A stretch of 64,000 nt of DNA, from positions 62,001 through 126,000 of the forward strand of contig LMAJ01000012.1 of the NCBI GenBank assembly GCA_001507425.1, given 5' to 3'. This DNA comes from Flavobacteriaceae bacterium CRH (lineage in GTDB: Bacteria > Bacteroidota > Bacteroidia > Flavobacteriales > Flavobacteriaceae). Shown piece by piece: positions 51,547-61,024 of this stretch. A model generated the notes under the pieces. The model saw only the letters and a program-made list of their open reading frames with translations. It ran no database searches and was not told the DNA's origin. The position numbers and the translations under genes were made by a program. The number at the start of each line of letters is the position of its first letter. The stretch's first letter is position 1.

Positions 51547-53808
51547 TTATCTTCTGTTTCTTCTAATCAATATAAAAGCACCAGAAAGTATGATCAATAA
51601 AGGAAATAATCCTATGAATACAATTTTACTGATGAAAACCTGATTTGCATTTACAGTTACTTTATTATCAGTAGTTTCAGGACGTGTTGTGTCAATTGGA
51701 AACTCATAGTTACTGAACCATGTAAAAATATCAGTTACAAACTGAAATGTTCCTGAACCACCGCGGCTTAACTCGGCGTTGCCCATAAAATCGGCATCTC
51801 CGGCAACAATTATTTTTTGCGATTTACCATTTACATTTCTTGTCAATGCTACTACAAGTGGAATTGCTGAAACAGAGGCTTGTTTTTTCAAATCAGGCGA
51901 AATTGAACTTATTCCTGTTGCAGATTCCCAAGCTGGCTGAGTGTTGGTTTGTAATAATGGTGTCACTTTAAATCCTGCATCTTTAGTAGTTTTAATTCCG
52001 CTGCTTCCTAAAAGTGGAATTGGGAATTGGCCTTTTTTCAATTTAATAACTGTGGTATCTATTGCTTTTGAAAAATCAGTAACTAAAAAGTCCGGAGAGT
52101 TGGTTTCGCTTTCCTGAACCAATGCTTGTTTGGTGTAGCTTAAACCTAATTTATCTGTAATTGAAGCTAATGCCGAATTGGTTTCTGGTTCTGTTAAAAG
52201 CATTACATTTTTTCCTTCATCAATATATTTTGTAATACGGTCAACAGCGCCCTGGCTTAATTGCGTTTTAGGATCGGCAATAATTAAAATCGCGGTTTGC
52301 TCGGGAATATTTTGTGCATTGATATCTACAGAAGCGACATCAAATCCCTGATTGATTAAAGAGTTTCTGAAGGTAATTTCATTAAAACCGGTTTTATAAT
52401 TTTTATCACCGTTTTTGTCAATACTGCGTTCCATATTTCCGGTAGCAAATACAATTTTAGTGGCAGGCGTAACCAAACGTTTTAATGAAGCTGAAATTTC
52501 TTTTTCAAAAGGAACTTTAAACAAATCGTCGAACATTCTTAAAAATGTTTTTTTACCGTTATATTCTACCGTTCTTACAACTCTGTTTTGTTCTGCTTTT
52601 AAGTTGATTACTTTACTTATTTCAGCAGGAGAATATAATTTCTTCAGCTTTAAATTTTGTGTTTCAATCATTTTTTGAGCAAGTTGCTTATCATTTAAAC
52701 CCGGATTTTGGGCATATAAAGCAGTATTTGTTGACGTATCGTAATAATAAACATAATCCATTTTTAACTGAGGTAAAAAACGAGAGTACTTATCAAAACT
52801 TGCAATGTCCTGATTTTGAGAATACGGCATTGCCATATAATAGTTGATATCTAATAAATTGACGTAAGTTGTAATTGTAATTGGTCCGTCAATCTTTTTC
52901 ACAATTTCCTGACTGGCTTTCGTAAGTGTTTTGTCTTTTGTCTCGGTCATATCTTTGTAAAAAGTTAATGGCGCTCTTGAAGTAATATAGCCAAGTGACA
53001 AAATAATTGCGATTAAACCAGTGTATTTTAAAACTCTTTTTGATGTAGACTGAGCATCTCTTCCGGTTTGTAATTTAAAAATACTTAAACCTATGAAAAG
53101 CACGCTAACTAATATAAAATACAGCACATCTTTACTCACAATAAGCCCTTCGATCATTTCGTTGGCACGGCCCGAAATAGAAAGGAAATAGGTTACATCT
53201 TTTACATAATCAACACCTTGCCAAAGTTTTCCGATAAAATTTAAACCTGCCAAAACAACCAAAGTACTAATTGCTGCAACGACCTGATAGGAGGTAAGAC
53301 AAGACATAAAAAGCCCAATTGCGGCATACGTACAAACCAATAAATACAAGCCAAAAATTCCCGAAAAAACAAAACTAACGTCCAGATTATCAATTGAAAA
53401 ATAAGCTACAACACCTATTATTCCCAATATTCCCATAAATAATAAGCAATAACTTGCGATTGCCAGGAATTTTCCAAGAACAATATCTTTAATATTAATT
53501 GGAGAAGAAAGCAAAAGTTTGATAGAACCACTATTAATTTCACGGCTTATTAAACCCATTGTTAAAAGAGGAACATACAGGTATAAGTAATTTTGCATTT
53601 CGGTAAAAAGTCCGCTAAAACCTGAAAAAACAATGTGTGACAAGTTATTCATACTTTGTCCTATTTTTTGTGCTTTTTCAAATCTTTCTAAAGTGTCAAA
53701 GAATTTCCAGCTTGACTGGATCGAAAATATTACTAAAACAACCCACGCAACAGGCGAGTAAAACATGGTATTGAGTTCTGTTTTAGCTATTCTATATATT
53801 GTTTTCAT
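51547..53808 (-). CDS. ABC-2 permease fused to a GldG-like domain
   Basis: 753 residues. The N-terminal third (about 1-245) is an ABC-2 permease with six membrane helices (SPVAWVVLVIFSIQSSW; LTMGLISREINSGSIKLLLSSP). Then comes a further helix (about 265-285) and a large extracytoplasmic GldG/IFT52-like region (about 300-715: DGPITITTYVN; TAILIIADPKTQLSQGAVDRI). A last helix (about 725-745) ends in RRNRR. In F. johnsoniae GldF and GldG are separate proteins; here they are one chain. It sits 11 bases after its ATPase gene. The exported substrate is unknown. Confidence 0.88.
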   Translation of the reverse strand: MKTIYRIAKTELNTMFYSPVAWVVLVIFSIQSSWKFFDTLERFEKAQKIGQSMNNLSHIVFSGFSGLFTEMQNYLYLYVPLLTMGLISREINSGSIKLLLSSPINIKDIVLGKFLAIASYCLLFMGILGIIGVVAYFSIDNLDVSFVFSGIFGLYLLVCTYAAIGLFMSCLTSYQVVAAISTLVVLAGLNFIGKLWQGVDYVKDVTYFLSISGRANEMIEGLIVSKDVLYFILVSVLFIGLSIFKLQTGRDAQSTSKRVLKYTGLIAIILSLGYITSRAPLTFYKDMTETKDKTLTKASQEIVKKIDGPITITTYVNLLDINYYMAMPYSQNQDIASFDKYSRFLPQLKMDYVYYYDTSTNTALYAQNPGLNDKQLAQKMIETQNLKLKKLYSPAEISKVINLKAEQNRVVRTVEYNGKKTFLRMFDDLFKVPFEKEISASLKRLVTPATKIVFATGNMERSIDKNGDKNYKTGFNEITFRNSLINQGFDVASVDINAQNIPEQTAILIIADPKTQLSQGAVDRITKYIDEGKNVMLLTEPETNSALASITDKLGLSYTKQALVQESETNSPDFLVTDFSKAIDTTVIKLKKGQFPIPLLGSSGIKTTKDAGFKVTPLLQTNTQPAWESATGISSISPDLKKQASVSAIPLVVALTRNVNGKSQKIIVAGDADFMGNAELSRGGSGTFQFVTDIFTWFSNYEFPIDTTRPETTDNKVTVNANQVFISKIVFIGLFPLLIILSGAFILIRRNRR

Positions 53809-53819
53809 TTATTTATTTT

Positions 53820-54773
53820 TTAAGAAGGGGTAGAGTTTTTAGAAGGCGCTTTTTTAGATAATTGTGCAAAAATTTCATCCAGAGAAACTTTCTCGAATTG
53901 AATTTCGCGTAATTTCCAATGGTTAGAAACGCTTAGTGCTACAATTTTTTCAGCGATTTCCTGCGTTCCCGTGAAAGTAATTTGTACTTTTTTCGGAGAA
54001 AGAAAAACAGCATTTGTTACTTCCGGAATATTATTTAAGGCTTCAATTGCCGGTGGATTTTCAAAACTTGCCGTTAATTTATCTGCTTCAATATGATTGT
54101 TGAAAGCTTCAAGCGAATCAGCAAAAACCATGTGTCCGTTTTCAATCATTCTGATTTCCTGGCACGTTGCCTGAACTTCAGATAAAATGTGAGAAGAGAA
54201 GATTACGGCTTTGTCTTTTGATATTTTCTTGATTAAATTTCTAACTTCTAAAATTTGGTTTGGATCTAATCCGTTTGTTGGTTCATCTAAAACTACTAAT
54301 TTCGGTTCATGAATAATAGCTTGAGCAATACCTACACGCTGTCTGTATCCGCCAGATAAGTTTCGAATTAATCGATTGCTAAAATGAGAAATTCCGCATT
54401 GTTCTTTAGCTCTTTCTACCGCATTTTTTAAATCTTCTTTTTTTACAAGACGTAATTCTGCGCAATGCGTTAAGTATTCATTTACAGTTAAATCAAGATG
54501 CAATGGCGGTGTTTGTGGCAAAAATCCAATTAGTTTTTTAGCTTCGACCGGGTTTTCTTTTAAATTAATTCCGTCAATAAAAATATTTCCGCTGGTTTGG
54601 TTCAATACGCCACAAAGAATATTCATCGTGGTCGATTTTCCGGCTCCGTTAGAGCCTAAAAGCCCCAGAATTTTGTTCTCTTTAATTTCAAAACTTATGT
54701 TTTGTATTGCCCAATCCTTACTGTATTGATGTGACAAATCCTCAACTCTTACAATTGTTGTTGTTGTTTCCAT
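53820..54773 (-). CDS. ABC transporter ATP-binding protein (GldA-like)
   Basis: 317 residues. Walker A is LGSNGAGKST, signature LSGGYRQRVGIAQ, Walker B LVVLDEPTNGLDP, with the H-loop in IFSSHILSEVQ. A C-terminal extension of about 100 residues is typical of the GldA/NatA-like ATPases of ABC-2 exporters. It powers the fused permease encoded next. It is first in the ABC-M16 operon and is separated from the upstream susD by a terminator. Confidence 0.92.
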   Translation of the reverse strand: METTTTIVRVEDLSHQYSKDWAIQNISFEIKENKILGLLGSNGAGKSTTMNILCGVLNQTSGNIFIDGINLKENPVEAKKLIGFLPQTPPLHLDLTVNEYLTHCAELRLVKKEDLKNAVERAKEQCGISHFSNRLIRNLSGGYRQRVGIAQAIIHEPKLVVLDEPTNGLDPNQILEVRNLIKKISKDKAVIFSSHILSEVQATCQEIRMIENGHMVFADSLEAFNNHIEADKLTASFENPPAIEALNNIPEVTNAVFLSPKKVQITFTGTQEIAEKIVALSVSNHWKLREIQFEKVSLDEIFAQLSKKAPSKNSTPS

Positions 54774-54788
54774 AGTGATTTTTAAAAT

Positions 54789-54825
54789 TGCAGGAATGTA
54801 TTTTTACTGAAAACACATTCCTGCA
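54789..54825 (-). terminator. Hairpin between susD and the ABC ATPase gene
   Basis: TGCAGGAATGT pairs with ACATTCCTGCA around a 15-base loop. On the - strand a short T-rich stretch follows. It probably ends the SusCD transcript. Confidence 0.65.
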
Positions 54826-54838
54826 TTATTTTTATTAT

Positions 54839-56206
54839 TTAGTATCCTTCGTTTTGGGTTAAGAAAGGATTAGAACGTCTTGTGCTTTCCGGTATTGGGT
54901 ACAGACTGTCTGTAGAACTCCATGTTTTTCCGGCTGTTGTTTCAAGAACGTCATCAATTTTTCCGGTTCTTTTAAGATCGAACCATCTGTGTCCGTTTTC
55001 CGCAAAAAGCTCACGTTGTCTCTCTAAAGCAATTAAATCTAATAATTGAGTAGGATCTGTTAGCGTGGTAGATGCTAATAGAGCTCTGTTTCTAATTACA
55101 TTAATATCTTCCTGAGCCCCAGTAATATTGTTTAATTTTACTCTTGCTTCTGCTCTAATTAAATAAAGCTCTGCCAATCTAAGTATTGTTGATCGTTCTA
55201 CAGGAGTAGTAGCATAAGAATTTTTATACTTTCTCGGGATTAGATATGTTAAACCATCAGTGGCAACGGTAGAACCGGTCCAGTTTGTTTTTCTATCGTC
55301 ACCGGTTTCAAAAAGTGTATTTCCATTTCTAAGCATATAAGTTCCTGATGCTGAAAATAAGGCACCACCTTCATAAGTGTAAGTAACAGTGTAATAAGGT
55401 ATTTGTAAAATTGCTTCTTTATTATCTGCAATAAAAGGGCTATTAGTACTTGTTAGTCCGGTAATCATTTTATAGGTTCCGGTTTCGTTAATTACAGCTG
55501 TAGCAAAAGTTGAGGCTTCTGTCCATTTTCCTAAGTAAAGATTAACCCTTGCTAATAAAGCCTGGGCAGCCCATTTTGTGGCTCTAATACGTAGGTCAGA
55601 ATAGTTAGTATAATCAACAGGAAGGTCAGCTGATGCCTCCTCTAAGTCCTTAATAATTTGATTATAAACTTCAGTTTGTGTATTACGTGGAGCTAAAGCC
55701 GTTTCATCTACATTGGTGCTTAAAACTAAGGGTACATCTCCCCAAATATTAGTCATGTAAAAATAGGTATAGGCTCTTAAAAACTTTGCCTCAGCTATCC
55801 ATTGTTTGCTTTTAGTTGCAGATAGCGTCTTACTTTCACTAATACCTTCAATAACATTATTGGCATTATAAATAGTTTTATAGAACTCTGTCCACATAGT
55901 ACTAATCGATGAATCAGTATCAATAATTTCATTAGTAGTATATGGGTTGCTAAGCAGGGTTTTTAGAATTAATTCATCCGAAGTCTGCCCGGGAATAATA
56001 TATAAAGAATTATAGTAGCTGACCGTTACCATACTTTGGTAAATTCCGTTTACAGCAGCTTCTGCTGTAGGATCAGAGGCATAAACAGTTTCTGATGACA
56101 ACTCATTAATAGGAATATCAACCTCTAGCATATCATCACAGCCTGTTAATCCTATCAATAGAAAAAACGAAAATATATAGGTGTATTTTATAGAATTATT
56201 TTTCAT
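54839..56206 (-). CDS. SusD-like surface lipoprotein (RagB/SusD family)
   Basis: 455 residues. Lipobox LTGC (Cys about 23), mature start CDDMLEVDIPI. The family blocks are visible: AEAAVNGIYQSM, WIAEAKFLRAYTYFYMTNIWGDVPLV, RATKWAAQALLARVNLYLGKW and the C-terminal RQRELFAENGHRWFDLKRTGK with YPIPESTRRSNPFLTQNEGY. It partners the SusC protein encoded 11 bases upstream. Ligand unknown. Confidence 0.94.
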   Translation of the reverse strand: MKNNSIKYTYIFSFFLLIGLTGCDDMLEVDIPINELSSETVYASDPTAEAAVNGIYQSMVTVSYYNSLYIIPGQTSDELILKTLLSNPYTTNEIIDTDSSISTMWTEFYKTIYNANNVIEGISESKTLSATKSKQWIAEAKFLRAYTYFYMTNIWGDVPLVLSTNVDETALAPRNTQTEVYNQIIKDLEEASADLPVDYTNYSDLRIRATKWAAQALLARVNLYLGKWTEASTFATAVINETGTYKMITGLTSTNSPFIADNKEAILQIPYYTVTYTYEGGALFSASGTYMLRNGNTLFETGDDRKTNWTGSTVATDGLTYLIPRKYKNSYATTPVERSTILRLAELYLIRAEARVKLNNITGAQEDINVIRNRALLASTTLTDPTQLLDLIALERQRELFAENGHRWFDLKRTGKIDDVLETTAGKTWSSTDSLYPIPESTRRSNPFLTQNEGY

Positions 56207-56217
56207 GTTTTTTAGAT

Positions 56218-59200
56218 TTAAAATGTAAACTGAGTTCCAAGAGTTATAGTACGTAACGGAGGTAAAACTAAGCCTGGAGCTTCTGGATCAAATCCTTTGT
56301 ATTTAGTAAAAGTTACCAGATTCTGCCCTTGTAATGATACACGTATGTTTTTAATGACTTTTTGTGTATTTTGATCTAAAGGAATAATATAAGAAGCACT
56401 GACGTTTTTAAGTTTGATGTAAGATGCGTCTACAATACTGGCATTTGAGCCTATATAATTTAAATAACTAGATTGGTAATTAGAACTTAAAGTATTTCCC
56501 TGAGCTAAATAGTCATTGTATTCATCAACCTGAAAATTGGCAAGACCGTATGGATATCCGGGTTGAATACCTGTAGCAGACATTAACGTTCTTCCGTTTT
56601 GTTTTACAAATTGGAATAAAAAGTCAAGAGAGAATGCCTTATAACTAATAGTGTTTGAGATTCCTCCATAATATTTTGGGTATGTGGCTCCAAAATATTG
56701 TCTGTCACCTGCTCCTGTATCAGTAAGTCCTGTACCGATTTTTCCATCACCATTAGCATCTTCAAATTGTGGAACTCCGTTCACTACACCTGTGTATTTA
56801 TATAAATACATACTGTTTAAAGGATTTCCAACAACGTATTGGCTGTAATAAGAAGACGTTTCTATACCTGGAAAAGCCAGTAACTTATTTGCATTGGTTG
56901 AAATATTGAATGACGTGCTCCAGTTAAGGTTTTTAGTGTGAACGTTGGTGGTGGAAAGAGTAAATTCCCATCCTTTATTTTCAACTTCTGCACCTAAATT
57001 TGCAGTGTAATTAGTAAATCCTGATTGAGGGCTTATTGAATAGCTCACTAATTGATTTCCTGTAACATTTCTATAATAAGCTGCAGTAAATGAAATTCGA
57101 TCTTTTAAGAAATTTAATTCCATTGCTGCCTCAAACTTTTTGGATACTTGCCATTGATAATTAGGATTAGCAAGTCTGGTTGCTGACATAGAAGCATTTC
57201 CGTTTCCATAGGTGGACACGCTAAAGGTGTTTGCATAACCATAATCCATAGCACCGTCACTACCTACTTCTCCATAACTTGCACGGAGTTTACCAAAGCT
57301 TAACCATGAACTGTCTTTTAAGAAATCTTCTTCAGTAAAAACCCATGCGCCTGCAACAGAACCAAAGTTTCCATATTTATTATTTTCTCCAAATCTGGAA
57401 GAACCATCTCTTCTGAAATTAATATTAACAATGTATTTATTTAAAATATTATAATTCAATCGGCTAAACATTGATAAATATTTATATTCAGTAGAACCGT
57501 TATAAGCTTTTACGGTAGCAGCAGAACCAGTAATACCAATAAGGTTATCCGCACTATATCCGGTTGTAGTTACGTATGACGGCATTTCTGATTTTCTGTT
57601 TTGGTATGACATCCCAGCTAAAGCAGTCAGGTTTCCTTTCCATAAAGGAGTAGAATAATTCAATTGTGGATCTATAGTAAAATTATTTGTCTTATTGGTT
57701 GAAACCGTATAAGATCTTAAAGTATTAAGGCTGATTTTATATAAATTGTAATACGCATAATTACTTGCTGTAGCAGGCATTGTCTGCGTAGTTGTCATAT
57801 CTGCGATTCCGTACCCAAAATCAGTTTTAAAAGACAATCCTTTTGCGATTTCGTACTGAATATTAAAGCTAGTAATTAAATTATTCCCTTTGTCTTCAAC
57901 TTTTTTATCTAAAGCAGCCAATGGATTGATATCGCTAAAATAAGTAGGAGCCCAATAATAAGTGCCATCATCATTATAAACAGGACGATTAGGGGCAGTC
58001 GTTATTGCATAATTAGTGATGTCAAAATAAGGAAGTGTATTTTTATCAGTAGCAAATATTACTGAGGCACCTATTTTTAATTTTTTATTTAAGGTTACGT
58101 GATTGATATTAAAATTCGTAGAGAATTTGTTGTACCCAAAATCTCCGGGTAAAACAGTACTTTCCTTGTGATAAGCACCACTTAAAAGAAAATTAGTCGT
58201 TTCATTTCCTCCTTTTAGACTTGCTGAAAAATTATTAAAATTTGCAGATCCGCCAATTAATTTATCCTGCCAGTCTGTTTGGGTATTAGGATCCCAATCT
58301 GTCAAAGCGATTCCAGTACTGGAATTACTTGGGGTTGCATTATTAGCATTAGCCAATGCAGTTTTCAACATGTTAAGATAAGCAGGTGTGTCTAATGTTT
58401 TTACCCTATTGGCTACTTGCGAAATTCCGGAATTAGTATTTATGGTAAACTCTGTTTTTCCGCCTTGTCCTTTTTTAGTAGTAATAAGCACCACACCATT
58501 TGCTCCTCTTGAACCATAGATAGCAGTAGCATCTGCATCTTTAAGGATTTCGATACTTTCAATATCATTTGGGTTGATAATATTTAACGGACTGGTTGAT
58601 TTTTGAGCTCCTCTAATAACATTAGTTGCTTGCGCTTGTTGCTTTATATCATTACCAATATACGGAATACCATCAACGATATAAAGCGGCAGGTTAAAGT
58701 CATCAACTGAATTTCGTCCACGAATACTAATATTGATATCACTTCCGGCATAACCAGATGTTTGCGATACAAAAACACCAGGAGTTCTTCCTTGTAAAGT
58801 TTGTAAAATGTTAGTTACAGGCTGTTTTTCAATATCTTCAGAAGTAATTTTAACTACAGATCCTGTTGAAGTCCTTTTGGTAGTTGTACCGTAACCAATG
58901 ACAACAACTTCATCTAGTTTAGCTAAATCGGGTTGCATTTTGATGGTTATCGATAATTGATTTTCGACTGTAACATCTTGCGTTTTATAACCAAGATAAG
59001 ATATCCTTAAAACATGTTTTCCTGATGGTAATTCTATAAAAAATTGCCCGTCAAAATCAGATACGCCATGTTTATTTCCTCCAACGAGTAATACTGATAC
59101 GCCTGGCAACGGTAAACCATTTTCGTCCAGAATTTTTCCGGCCAGATTATAATTTACATCCTCTTTTTCTTTAGGAACAGCAGGAGTTTCTTTTTTATAA

Positions 59201-59592
59201 ATCACAACATTTTTATCGACCTGTTTATAGACCAAATTGCTGCCCTGAAGAACAGAATTTAAAATGTCACTTACAGAACGCCTCCCTCCGGATGTAGTAA
59301 TCTTAGGGAAATTATTAATAAGCTGTGGTTGGTATGCAAATAGTAATCCTGTTTTATTTTCGATACTTTTAAACAAGGTTTTTATGTCCTGATTATGCAG
59401 TTCGATATCAACAGAAATCGATTCTAAAGATTGACCGTTCATTTTATTGGCAAGAACCATGTGGGTTCCGCAGGTCAGTAAGAAAATGTGGAATAAACTG
59501 ATTCGCATGATCTTTAGGGTTTTTTTTGAAAGGTTAAATAAAGATGTGTTCTTTTCCCTCTCAAACGTGGTTGTTTTACAGCGTAATTTCAT
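56218..59592 (-). CDS. SusC-like TonB-dependent transporter with STN domain
   Basis: 1124 residues. The N-terminal extension MKLRCKTTTFEREKN precedes the hydrophobic signal (about 30-50) and is usual in flavobacterial STN-type SusC proteins. The STN secretin/TonB-N-terminal domain (about 58-128) is the part that signals to a FecR anti-sigma factor. Then come the carboxypeptidase-D-like domain (about 148-230), the plug (LDEVVVIGYGTTTKRTSTGS; ISIRGRNSVDDFNLPLYIVDG) and the barrel ending in GTQFTF. It follows fecR by 141 bases. A predicted antisense RNA overlaps its leader. Confidence 0.95.
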   Translation of the reverse strand: MKLRCKTTTFEREKNTSLFNLSKKTLKIMRISLFHIFLLTCGTHMVLANKMNGQSLESISVDIELHNQDIKTLFKSIENKTGLLFAYQPQLINNFPKITTSGGRRSVSDILNSVLQGSNLVYKQVDKNVVIYKKETPAVPKEKEDVNYNLAGKILDENGLPLPGVSVLLVGGNKHGVSDFDGQFFIELPSGKHVLRISYLGYKTQDVTVENQLSITIKMQPDLAKLDEVVVIGYGTTTKRTSTGSVVKITSEDIEKQPVTNILQTLQGRTPGVFVSQTSGYAGSDINISIRGRNSVDDFNLPLYIVDGIPYIGNDIKQQAQATNVIRGAQKSTSPLNIINPNDIESIEILKDADATAIYGSRGANGVVLITTKKGQGGKTEFTINTNSGISQVANRVKTLDTPAYLNMLKTALANANNATPSNSSTGIALTDWDPNTQTDWQDKLIGGSANFNNFSASLKGGNETTNFLLSGAYHKESTVLPGDFGYNKFSTNFNINHVTLNKKLKIGASVIFATDKNTLPYFDITNYAITTAPNRPVYNDDGTYYWAPTYFSDINPLAALDKKVEDKGNNLITSFNIQYEIAKGLSFKTDFGYGIADMTTTQTMPATASNYAYYNLYKISLNTLRSYTVSTNKTNNFTIDPQLNYSTPLWKGNLTALAGMSYQNRKSEMPSYVTTTGYSADNLIGITGSAATVKAYNGSTEYKYLSMFSRLNYNILNKYIVNINFRRDGSSRFGENNKYGNFGSVAGAWVFTEEDFLKDSSWLSFGKLRASYGEVGSDGAMDYGYANTFSVSTYGNGNASMSATRLANPNYQWQVSKKFEAAMELNFLKDRISFTAAYYRNVTGNQLVSYSISPQSGFTNYTANLGAEVENKGWEFTLSTTNVHTKNLNWSTSFNISTNANKLLAFPGIETSSYYSQYVVGNPLNSMYLYKYTGVVNGVPQFEDANGDGKIGTGLTDTGAGDRQYFGATYPKYYGGISNTISYKAFSLDFLFQFVKQNGRTLMSATGIQPGYPYGLANFQVDEYNDYLAQGNTLSSNYQSSYLNYIGSNASIVDASYIKLKNVSASYIIPLDQNTQKVIKNIRVSLQGQNLVTFTKYKGFDPEAPGLVLPPLRTITLGTQFTF

Positions 59593-59599
59593 AAATTTG
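59571..59599 (+). promoter_or_regulatory. Antisense promoter at the susC start
   Basis: TTG at 59571-59573, exactly 18 bases, then TAAATTTG at 59592-59599. This is a full match to the flavobacterial consensus and points away from susC on the + strand. Confidence 0.6.
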
Positions 59600-59602
59600 C
59601 AT

Positions 59603-59676
59603 GTTTTTTAATGGTTACTGGAATTAATTATTAAGAATCTTGGCCATCTGGTGTAGGAGCTAGATGGCTTTTTTAT
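59603..59676 (+). ncRNA. Predicted cis-antisense small RNA to the susC leader
   Basis: A promoter (59571-59599) predicts a start near 59603, and a GCCATCT/AGATGGC hairpin (59643-59668) followed by TTTTTTATTT ends transcription near 59676, giving about 74 nt. No ORF is present. The RNA is complementary to the susC mRNA leader from about 11 bases before the start codon, including the ribosome-binding region. In Bacteroides fragilis, small antisense RNAs of this type (DonS) repress susC genes controlled by ECF sigma/anti-sigma pairs, the same context as here. The transcript is predicted only. Confidence 0.55.
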
Positions 59677-59733
59677 TTCATTTTTTGGTTAGTTTTTAGA
59701 TGTGTTTTTAAGGTTAATACTCTGTTATTGGTG

Positions 59734-60768
59734 TTATTCGCAACCTTTTCCTTCCAGAACAATTGCGCCATTTTTATTGTAATGGTATTCTGTTTCGATT
59801 ACACTGCAGACTACTTTTAGAATATGATCTAAATCTTCTTCATTTAAGAAACTGGCAGTAATTCGGCATTTTTTAATATTCTCGTTCGAAAGTGTAATAG
59901 GCACTTTATATTTTTGAGAAATAAGCGCAATCGCTTCTTCCATATTAATATTATCAAGAATCAGGTAATTACTTTTCCATTCTACTGCAACTGCAGCATT
60001 TACATTGTTTTGTTCGTGAACCAAAGTCGTTTTATTCACTTTAATTTGTTGATTTGGAGTAATAATACCATATACATTATCTAAATCTCCAACCTGAACT
60101 TTTCCGCGCGTTACCGTAACTTCAATTTTATCAGAATTACTGTAAGCATTTATATTAAAAGCCGTGCCCAAAACTTTGGTTTGAACCTTACCCGTATGTA
60201 CGATAAAAGGTTTTGTCTCGTTTCTTTTAATATCAAAATAAGCTTCTCCTTTTAAAGTAACTTCTCTCGTTTGATCATTAAAACTTACCTGATTGTATTC
60301 GACACTACTATTTTCGTTTAGAAGAATTGTACTTCCGTCAGGTAAATGAATAAGCTGTTTTCCGCTAAAAGCTAAAATTGGATTCGTTTCTTCTACTCTT
60401 TCTTCAGAATCAATTTTTACAGGATTTGGAGTGTTTTTGAAGAAGAAAATATTACCAATAGCAAACAATATTGTAATGGCTGCAGCAATTGCCAATAAAG
60501 TCCGCACCGTTTTTTTAGTTGATTTTTCTCTAAGCGGAATAACTTTCGTTGGCGAACCTGAAAGAATATAGTGTAAGATAGTATCACTTTTTTGTGTTTC
60601 TAATGCGTCAACATTATTGCTGTTTTTTAACAACACATTAATTTTCTCTTTTAAGAAATCATCATGCACGCCATTTCGAATAACTTCCATCAGTTGTTCC
60701 TGCTCTGCTTCAGACAATGTGTTTTGCAGATAGCCTTCAAATAATTCTTCAAATACTTTTTGTTGCAT
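59734..60768 (-). CDS. FecR family anti-sigma factor
   Basis: 344 residues. A cytoplasmic N-terminal sigma-binding part (1-85), one membrane helix (about 89-108, TLLAIAAAITILFAIGNIFFF), then the periplasmic FecR domain (about 140-235: IHLPDGSTILLNENSSVEYN; GEAYFDIKRNETKPFIVHTG) and the C-terminal STN-interacting part (about 275-340). It holds the ECF sigma factor inactive until the STN domain of the loaded SusC transporter signals. It lies between the sigma and susC genes. Confidence 0.94.
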   Translation of the reverse strand: MQQKVFEELFEGYLQNTLSEAEQEQLMEVIRNGVHDDFLKEKINVLLKNSNNVDALETQKSDTILHYILSGSPTKVIPLREKSTKKTVRTLLAIAAAITILFAIGNIFFFKNTPNPVKIDSEERVEETNPILAFSGKQLIHLPDGSTILLNENSSVEYNQVSFNDQTREVTLKGEAYFDIKRNETKPFIVHTGKVQTKVLGTAFNINAYSNSDKIEVTVTRGKVQVGDLDNVYGIITPNQQIKVNKTTLVHEQNNVNAAVAVEWKSNYLILDNINMEEAIALISQKYKVPITLSNENIKKCRITASFLNEEDLDHILKVVCSVIETEYHYNKNGAIVLEGKGCE

Positions 60769-61024
60769 TTGTTTGTAATTGTGAGTTAGTAATTAATTTT
60801 TGGTAAACTTGGGTATCGTTTGTTTGTTTTTTGTTTTTTCAATCAAAGCTTAAAATCAAAATTCTAATTCTAAAAAATTAAATACTGCAAATTGGAATTT
60901 GATATTTAAAATGTTGGAATTTCTTTTAAAAGAAGCTCTTTATTATAAAGACGATTGAAAAATAGGGAGGGAGTAGTCGAAAGTTAAAAAAATGTAAAAA
61001 AAATGTAAAAAATAAACTTTAGCC
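60769..61024. other. 256-base gap between sigma and fecR genes
   Basis: AT-rich, no gene, no clear hairpin or exact TANNTTTG promoter found on the - strand. Confidence 0.3.
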
